From: an uncultured Ectothiorhodospiraceae bacterium
GTDB taxonomy: Bacteria; Pseudomonadota; Gammaproteobacteria; Nitrococcales; Nitrococcaceae
Reading direction: 5' to 3'
Length of the DNA: 34,006 nucleotides
NCBI GenBank assembly: GCA_913056385.1
Contig: CAJXND010000019.1
Coordinates: forward strand, 1 to 34,006
The notes beneath the pieces are model-generated. The model had not been told where the DNA came from, searched no databases, and saw only the letters and a list, made by a program, of their open reading frames with translations. Position 1 is the stretch's first letter; the number at the start of each line of letters is the position of its first letter. Shown piece by piece: positions 28,530 to 34,006 of the stretch. The position numbers and the translations under genes are program-made.

Positions 28530-31500
28530 ATGCCCAAGCGCACCGACATCCAGAGCATCCTGATCATCGGCGCCGGTCCGATCGTCATCGGTCAGGCCTG
28601 CGAGTTCGACTACTCCGGCGCCCAGGCCTGCAAGGCCCTGCGCGAGGAGGGTTATCGGGTCATTCTGGTCAACTCCAACCCGGCCACGATCATGACCGAT
28701 CCGGAGATGGCCGACGCGGTCTACATCGAGCCGATCCAGTGGCGGACGGTCGCCAGCATCATCGAGCGCGAGCGGCCCGATGTCGTGCTGCCCACCATGG
28801 GCGGACAGACCGCGCTCAACTGTGCCCTGGATCTCGATCGTCACGGGGTCCTCGAGCGCTATGGCGTCGATATGATCGGCGCCACCAAGGCGGCCATCGA
28901 CATGGCGGAAGACCGCGAGGCCTTCCGTCAGGCCATGGCGCGCATCGGACTGGACACCCCGGCGGCGCGCATCGCTCACACCATGGAGGAGGCCAACGTC
29001 GCGCAGCGGGAGATCGGTTTCCCCACCATTATCCGGCCGTCTTTCACGCTGGGCGGCAGCGGCGGCGGCATTGCCTACAACGCCGAGGAATTCGTCGAAA
29101 TCTGCGAGCGTGGCCTGGATCTCTCGCCCACCAACGAGTTGCTGATCGAGGAGTCGGTGCTCGGCTGGAAGGAGTTCGAGATGGAGGTGGTGCGTGATCG
29201 GGCCGACAACTCGATCATCATCTGCGCCATCGAGAATCTGGATCCGATGGGCGTGCACACCGGGGATTCCATCACGGTGGCGCCGGCGCAGACGCTCACC
29301 GACAAGGAATACCAGATCATGCGCGACGCCTCGCTGGCGGTCCTGCGCGAGATCGGGGTGGAGACCGGCGGCTCCAATGTGCAGTTCGCCGTCAACCCGG
29401 ATAACGGGCGGCTGGTGGTCATCGAGATGAATCCGCGGGTGTCGCGATCCTCGGCGCTGGCCTCCAAGGCCACCGGCTTTCCCATTGCCAAGGTCGCCGC
29501 CAAGCTGGCGGTCGGCTATACCCTGGACGAGCTGCGCAACGAGATCACCGGCGGTCGGACACCGGCCTCCTTCGAGCCGAGCATAGACTACGTCGTCACC
29601 AAGATACCGCGCTTCACCTTCGAGAAGTTCATGCGCACCAAGCCGGTCCTGACCACGCAGATGAAGTCCGTCGGCGAGGTCATGGCCATTGGCCGGAATT
29701 TCCAGGAGTCCCTTCAGAAAGCGCTGCGCGGTCTGGAGAACGGGCTCGAGGGGCTGGATCCCCGGGTGGCGCCGGGTCCCGAGGCCCTGGATCGGGTGGT
29801 CCAGGAGTTGCGTCAGCCCGGTCCCGAGCGGCTGCTCTGGGTGGCGGATGGCTTTCGCGCCGGTCTCGACCTCGACAGTCTGTTCGGCCATACGTGGATC
29901 GATCCCTGGTTCCTCGCCCAGATCGGCGATCTGGTGGAGCGCGAGCAGGCGCTGGCCAACGCCGAATCGGCGGACCTCGGTGGCGAGCCGTTGCGTGAGC
30001 TCAAGCGTTGCGGTTTCTCCGATGCCCGGCTGGCGCGACTGATCGGGGTGGATGAGCATGCCCTGCGCGCGCGGCGACACGCCGAGGGCATCCGGCCGGT
30101 CTACAAGCGCGTCGACTCCTGCGCCGCGGAGTTCGCGACGGCCACGGCCTACATGTACTCCACCTACGACGAGGAGGACGAGGCCGAGCCGACCGATCGC
30201 CGGAAGATCATGATTCTCGGCGGTGGGCCGAACCGGATCGGGCAGGGGATCGAGTTCGACTACTGTTGTGTCCATGCCGCCCTTGCGCTGCGTGATGACG
30301 GCTATGAGACCATCATGGTCAATTGCAACCCGGAGACGGTCTCCACCGACTATGACACCTCCGATCGGCTCTACTTCGAGCCCCTGACGCTGGAAGACGT
30401 CCTCGAGATCGTCAGGACCGAGCAGCCCGACGGCATTGTCATCCAGTACGGCGGGCAGACACCGCTCAAGCTGGCCCGGGACCTGGAGGCTTTTGGCGCG
30501 CCCATCATCGGGACGACACCGGATTCCATCGACCTTGCCGAGGATCGTCAGCGTTTCCAGGGGCTGATCAATGACGCCGGTCTGCAGCAGCCGCCCAATC
30601 GCACGGCGAGCAGCGCCGATGAGGCCTTCCGGCTGGCCGGCGAGATCGGCTATCCGCTGGTGGTGCGGCCCTCCTACGTACTCGGCGGCCGGGCGATGGA
30701 GATCGTCTACCAGGAATCGGAACTCGCCCAGTATATGAACGAGGCGGTGAAGGTATCCAATGAGTCCCCCGTTCTGCTCGACCGTTTCCTCGACGATGCC
30801 ATCGAGGTGGACGTGGATGCCATTTGCGATGGTCGGGATGTGCTGATTGGCGGGATCATGGAGCATATCGAACAGGCGGGCGTGCATTCGGGCGATTCCG
30901 CCTGTTCCCTGCCGCCCTACAGCCTGGCCCCCCAGGTCGGCGATCGCCTGCGCGACCAGATGCGCGAGATGGCGCTGCGCCTGGGCGTGGTGGGGCTAAT
31001 GAATGCGCAGTTCGCCATCAAGGGCGATGAGATCTTCGTCCTCGAGGTGAATCCCCGTGCCTCGCGGACGGTCCCTTTCGTCTCCAAGGCGACGGGCCTG
31101 CCGCTGGCCAAGATCGCCGCACGCTGCATGGTGGGCCGGACGCTGGCGGACCAGGGCTGTACCCGCGAGCGAGTGCCGCCGAGCTACTCGGTCAAGGAGG
31201 CGGTGTTCCCGTTCATCAAGTTCCCGGGGGTGGATCCGATCCTGGGCCCGGAGATGAAGTCCACCGGCGAAGTCATGGGTATCGGGCCGGTTTTCGGCGA
31301 GGCGTATGCCAAGTCACAGCTCGCCGCCGGCGTCGAGCTGCCGCGCGGCGGGCGCGTGTTCATCAGCGTTCGTGATGCCGACAAGCCGGCGGTGGCGGCC
31401 ATCGGACGTGACCTCGCCCGCAAGGGCTTCGAGCTGGTGGCCACCAGTGGCACGGCCACCGTACTGCGCGAGGCCGGTATCGACTGCGACCTGATCAACA

Positions 31501-31748
31501 AGGTGGTCGAGGGCCGCCCGCATATCGTGGACGCCATCAAGAATGGCGAGATCGACCTCATCATCAATACCACGGAAGGCCGGCAGGCCATCGCCGATTC
31601 CTTCTCGATCCGCCGTGAGGCGCTGCATCACAAGATCTGCTATACGACCACGATCGCGGGTGCACGGGCAACCGGCCAGGCACTGGATTATCTCGAGTCG
31701 GAGGAGGTGCGCTCGCTTCAGGACCTGCACAAGGAGGCCAGGGCATGA
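28530..31748 (+). CDS. carB: Carbamoyl-phosphate synthase large subunit
   Basis: 1072 residues, one less than E. coli CarB. Two homologous ATP-grasp halves carry the blocks [20 protein letters not shown] near the start and [20 protein letters not shown] near residue 560, each with a carbamoyl- or carboxy-phosphate synthetic centre. [20 protein letters not shown] and [20 protein letters not shown] are the paired metal and nucleotide blocks. The last 130 residues or so form the MGS-like allosteric domain that senses ornithine and UMP, with [15 protein letters not shown]. The stop overlaps greA in ATGA, giving a carA-carB-greA operon. Confidence 0.98.
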   Translation: MPKRTDIQSILIIGAGPIVIGQACEFDYSGAQACKALREEGYRVILVNSNPATIMTDPEMADAVYIEPIQWRTVASIIERERPDVVLPTMGGQTALNCALDLDRHGVLERYGVDMIGATKAAIDMAEDREAFRQAMARIGLDTPAARIAHTMEEANVAQREIGFPTIIRPSFTLGGSGGGIAYNAEEFVEICERGLDLSPTNELLIEESVLGWKEFEMEVVRDRADNSIIICAIENLDPMGVHTGDSITVAPAQTLTDKEYQIMRDASLAVLREIGVETGGSNVQFAVNPDNGRLVVIEMNPRVSRSSALASKATGFPIAKVAAKLAVGYTLDELRNEITGGRTPASFEPSIDYVVTKIPRFTFEKFMRTKPVLTTQMKSVGEVMAIGRNFQESLQKALRGLENGLEGLDPRVAPGPEALDRVVQELRQPGPERLLWVADGFRAGLDLDSLFGHTWIDPWFLAQIGDLVEREQALANAESADLGGEPLRELKRCGFSDARLARLIGVDEHALRARRHAEGIRPVYKRVDSCAAEFATATAYMYSTYDEEDEAEPTDRRKIMILGGGPNRIGQGIEFDYCCVHAALALRDDGYETIMVNCNPETVSTDYDTSDRLYFEPLTLEDVLEIVRTEQPDGIVIQYGGQTPLKLARDLEAFGAPIIGTTPDSIDLAEDRQRFQGLINDAGLQQPPNRTASSADEAFRLAGEIGYPLVVRPSYVLGGRAMEIVYQESELAQYMNEAVKVSNESPVLLDRFLDDAIEVDVDAICDGRDVLIGGIMEHIEQAGVHSGDSACSLPPYSLAPQVGDRLRDQMREMALRLGVVGLMNAQFAIKGDEIFVLEVNPRASRTVPFVSKATGLPLAKIAARCMVGRTLADQGCTRERVPPSYSVKEAVFPFIKFPGVDPILGPEMKSTGEVMGIGPVFGEAYAKSQLAAGVELPRGGRVFISVRDADKPAVAAIGRDLARKGFELVATSGTATVLREAGIDCDLINKVVEGRPHIVDAIKNGEIDLIINTTEGRQAIADSFSIRREALHHKICYTTTIAGARATGQALDYLESEEVRSLQDLHKEARA

Positions 31749-32221
31749 GCAAGACACCGTTGACCGTACGCGGTGCCGGACAGCTGCGGGACGAGCTCAA
31801 TCGGCTGAAGACCGAGGATCGCCCGCGAGTGATCAACGCCATTGCCGAGGCAAGGGCCCACGGCGATCTCAAGGAGAACGCCGAATATCATGCCGCTCGC
31901 GAACAGCAGGGCTTCATCGAAGGCCGGATTGCCGAGATCGAATCGAAGCTCTCCAATGCTCAGGTCATCGATGTCACCACGCTGCCGGCCACCGGCAAGG
32001 TGGTGTTCGGCGTCACCGTGGTGCTGGCGGATGAAGAGGATGGCAGCGAGAAGACCTACCAGATCGTTGGCGAGGATGAGGCGGACATCAAGGCCGGTCG
32101 GATCTCGGTCCAGTCGCCCATTGCCCGCGCCCTGATCGGCAAGGAAGAAGGGGAAGTAGTGGACGTCCAGGCCCCGGGGGGACAGCGCGCCTATGAAATC
32201 GTCGAGGTCCGGTACGAATAG
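31745..32221 (+). CDS. greA: Transcription elongation factor GreA
   Basis: 158 residues, the same as E. coli. GreA inserts a coiled coil into the RNA polymerase secondary channel and stimulates cleavage of backtracked RNA. The acidic tip block [20 protein letters not shown] is intact in the N-terminal coiled coil, and the C-terminal FKBP-like domain has [20 protein letters not shown]. Coupling to carB matches the car operon order reported for Pseudomonas aeruginosa. The small membrane-protein gene that follows overlaps it by 29 bases. Confidence 0.98.
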   Translation: MSKTPLTVRGAGQLRDELNRLKTEDRPRVINAIAEARAHGDLKENAEYHAAREQQGFIEGRIAEIESKLSNAQVIDVTTLPATGKVVFGVTVVLADEEDGSEKTYQIVGEDEADIKAGRISVQSPIARALIGKEEGEVVDVQAPGGQRAYEIVEVRYE

Positions 32222-32447
32222 CGGGCTCGAGCGGCTGGACGCGGTCAAGCTCGAGCTGGCCGTGGTCCTCGGACTGGCCGTCGGGGTGCTGCTGGTGGTC
32301 TGGCGCCTTGATGCCGGACACTGGGTGGAGCTGGGGCTGCTGGCGATGACCGGGTTCGTGGCCGGCGGCTGGCTTGCCTGGCGTACGCGTGGCGTGATTC
32401 GTGGTGTCGGTGCCCGGGACGGGACCACCGGGGCCGGGGAGGACTGA
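32193..32447 (+). CDS. Small two-helix membrane protein, unknown function
   Basis: 84 residues. After a basic, Ser-rich start there are two hydrophobic segments, about residues 20-37 ([18 protein letters not shown]) and 46-63 ([18 protein letters not shown]), joined by a short RLDAGHW turn, and a polar tail with Arg and Gly. Both ends would be cytoplasmic by the positive-inside rule. GGGGGA lies about 10 bases before ATG 32193, and the gene is wedged between greA (29-base overlap) and rlmE (3-base gap), so it is very likely translated. I do not recognise the family. In E. coli the greA-rlmE interval holds yhbY instead. Confidence 0.75.
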   Translation: MKSSRSGTNSGLERLDAVKLELAVVLGLAVGVLLVVWRLDAGHWVELGLLAMTGFVAGGWLAWRTRGVIRGVGARDGTTGAGED

Positions 32448-32450
32448 GAC

Positions 32451-33074
32451 ATGGCCCGCCGTCGCGGCAACCGTCGGTGGTTGGACGAACACTTCAGCGA
32501 CCCGTACGTGCGCGAGGCGCAGCGTCGTGGCCTCCGATCCCGGGCGGTATTCAAGCTCGAGGAGATCGACGAGCGCGATCGTCTCCTGGCCGCCGGCCAG
32601 CGCGTCGTCGACCTGGGGGCTGCCCCTGGTGGCTGGAGTGAGTATGCGGCCAGCCGGGTCGGTGAGCGCGGACGGGTGATCGCCATCGATCTGCTGGAGA
32701 TGACGCCACCCCCCGGTGTGATCACCCTGCAGGCCGACTTCGCGGCCGACGAGGGGCTGGCTCGGCTGGATGCCGCGCTGGCGGGGCAGGCGGTTGACCT
32801 TGTACTTTCGGACATGGCCCCCAATCTCTCTGGTCAGAAGGCGATTGATCAGCCGCGCTCGATGCTGCTCGCCGAGCTGGCGCTGGATTTTTGCGGCGAT
32901 CGTCTGAAACCCGGTGGCGCGCTTCTGGTCAAAGCTTTCCAGGGGCATGGTTTCGATGCGTTACTCGGTGAGATGCGCCGGCGCTTCGATCGGGTGCAGA
33001 GCCGCAAGCCCCGCGCTTCCCGCGACAGGAGTCGCGAAGTCTACCTGCTGGCCCGTGGCTTTCGGGCAGTGTAG
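32451..33074 (+). CDS. rlmE: 23S rRNA (uridine-2552-2'-O)-methyltransferase RlmE (FtsJ/RrmJ)
   Basis: 207 residues. Methylates U2552 of 23S rRNA late in 50S assembly. The catalytic tetrad is complete: Lys35 in [10 protein letters not shown], Asp121 in SDMAPN, Lys161 in VKAFQG and Glu196 in REVYLL. The S-adenosylmethionine motif is [15 protein letters not shown]. The gene precedes ftsH by 36 bases, the conserved arrangement. Confidence 0.98.
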   Translation: MARRRGNRRWLDEHFSDPYVREAQRRGLRSRAVFKLEEIDERDRLLAAGQRVVDLGAAPGGWSEYAASRVGERGRVIAIDLLEMTPPPGVITLQADFAADEGLARLDAALAGQAVDLVLSDMAPNLSGQKAIDQPRSMLLAELALDFCGDRLKPGGALLVKAFQGHGFDALLGEMRRRFDRVQSRKPRASRDRSREVYLLARGFRAV

Positions 33075-33110
33075 GGTGCACAGTCAAACGACGATTTGAG
33101 GTAAGCCGTC

Positions 33111-34006
33111 TTGAACGACATGGCCAAGAACCTGATTCTCTGGGTGGTCATCGCCGTCGTGCTGATGTCCGTTTTCAGCAACTTCCAGAACCAGGGCACC
33201 ACTGCCCAGGAAGTGCCTTATTCACAATTCCTGAGTGAGGTCGACAGCGGCCGGATCGACTCGGTCACCATGAAGGGGCCGGTGATCCGGGGGACGCGCT
33301 CCGACGGGTCGAATTTCAGCACCTACAGCCCGGAGACGGACAATAACGCGCTGATCGGTCAGCTCATGGACAATGGTGTCCAGATTCGTGCCGAGGAGCC
33401 GGAGGGCCGCAGCATGCTGCTGCAGATCCTCATCTCGTGGTTCCCGTTTCTGCTGCTCATCGGCGTGTGGATCTACTTCATGCGCCAGATGCAGGGTGGC
33501 GGTGGCGGCCGCGGCGCGATGTCCTTCGGCAAGAGCCGGGCCAAGATGATGTCCGACGAACAGGTCAAGGTGACGTTCAAGGATGTCGCCGGTGTCGAGG
33601 AGGCCAAGCAGGACGTCGTCGAGCTGGTGGAGTTCCTGCGTGACCCTTCCAAGTTCCAGCGTCTGGGCGGCACCATCCCGCGTGGCGTGCTCATGGTCGG
33701 GCCGCCCGGAACGGGTAAAACGCTGCTGGCCAAGGCCATCGCCGGCGAAGCGCGCGTTCCTTTCTTCAGCATCTCCGGTTCGGACTTCGTCGAGATGTTC
33801 GTGGGTGTAGGCGCGTCCCGCGTGCGGGACATGTTCGCCCAGGCCAAGAAGCAGGCGCCCTGCATCATCTTCATCGACGAGCTCGATGCGGTGGGTCGCC
33901 AGCGTGGTGCGGGCCTTGGTGGGGGGCACGACGAGCGTGAGCAGACGCTCAACCAGATGCTGGTGGAGATGGACGGGTTTGAGGGCAGCGAGGGCATCAT
34001 CGTCAT
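33111..34006 (+). CDS. ftsH: ATP-dependent zinc metalloprotease FtsH (3' truncated by window)
   Basis: About 298 residues of the N-terminal half are visible; the frame is open to the window edge. FtsH degrades membrane and short-lived cytoplasmic proteins, including the lipid A enzyme LpxC and heat-shock sigma factor in E. coli. The first helix (about 7-24), a periplasmic domain, a second helix (around 103-122), Walker A GPPGTGKT (197-204) and Walker [10 protein letters not shown] (Asp256) are present; the protease HEXXH lies beyond the window. TTG 33111 is preferred: it gives [11 protein letters not shown], matching the [11 protein letters not shown] start of E. coli FtsH, and GAGGTAA sits 7 bases upstream. 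ATG 33120 is the alternative. Confidence 0.97.
   Translation, partial: MNDMAKNLILWVVIAVVLMSVFSNFQNQGTTAQEVPYSQFLSEVDSGRIDSVTMKGPVIRGTRSDGSNFSTYSPETDNNALIGQLMDNGVQIRAEEPEGRSMLLQILISWFPFLLLIGVWIYFMRQMQGGGGGRGAMSFGKSRAKMMSDEQVKVTFKDVAGVEEAKQDVVELVEFLRDPSKFQRLGGTIPRGVLMVGPPGTGKTLLAKAIAGEARVPFFSISGSDFVEMFVGVGASRVRDMFAQAKKQAPCIIFIDELDAVGRQRGAGLGGGHDEREQTLNQMLVEMDGFEGSEGIIV

Noticed and set aside
28509-30887. 792-codon minus-strand open frame
   Set aside because: It is antisense to carB, with low-complexity composition and no domain.

Overview
This window is a GC-rich, gene-dense stretch of bacterial chromosome made almost entirely of housekeeping genes. The gene set and order (queA-tgt-yajC-secD-secF; suhB/trmJ/cysE/isc; ndk-rlmN-pilF-rodZ-hisS-yfgM-bamB; carA-carB-greA-rlmE-ftsH) are those of a gammaproteobacterium. 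High GC, acidic proteins and several local departures from the Escherichia/Pseudomonas order suggest an Ectothiorhodospiraceae-like lineage, perhaps a halophile such as Spiribacter or its relatives. The lineage is an inference; no rRNA is present. I found no insertion sequence, prophage, CRISPR array or integrase.

Layout. (1) 1-2400: the tail of an unidentified basic protein, an unrecognised 187-residue protein, three minus-strand tRNA genes (Arg-CCT, Ala-CGC, Leu-CAA) and an MFS transporter whose reading frame ends inside the tRNA-Ala gene. (2) 2415-7782: queuosine tRNA modification (queA, tgt) followed by the Sec accessory complex (yajC, secD, secF). (3) 7856-9473: an LpxH-like metallophosphoesterase facing suhB. 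(4) 9568-13068: trmJ, cysE, and a reduced isc cluster made of an IscS-type desulfurase, an IscU-fold protein that has lost the canonical cluster ligands, and IscA. (5) 13191-19645: ndk, rlmN, pilF, rodZ, hisS, yfgM, bamB, with ispG and der missing from their usual places. (6) 19656-22304: adk, a full-length NfeD-type membrane protease and pdxH. (7) 22305-24025: an unrecognised 411-residue protein divergent from an H-NS family gene across an AT-rich gap. (8) 24056-27138, minus strand: an ABC-2 type transporter (yadG/yadH-like) and a nicotinate phosphoribosyltransferase. (9) 27253-34006: a promoter and terminator-like leader, then carA, carB, greA, a small two-helix membrane protein, rlmE and the start of ftsH, cut by the window edge.

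Most genes lie head to tail with 4-base ATGA overlaps or short gaps, so translational coupling is likely in queA/tgt, the iscU-like gene/iscA, yfgM/bamB and carB/greA. Cysteine made through CysE is the substrate of the neighbouring desulfurase. RlmN, TrmJ, QueA, Tgt and RlmE form a scattered RNA-modification theme. YajC-SecD-SecF, YfgM and BamB all serve protein export or outer-membrane assembly. No gap without a gene exceeds about 300 bases.

The strongest candidates for new biology are the ligand-less IscU-like protein at 12371-12745, the terminator hairpin between the carA promoter and its start, the MFS gene ending inside tRNA-Ala, and the promoter-equipped orphan protein at 22305-23540. 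I did not find a self-evident novel multi-gene system.
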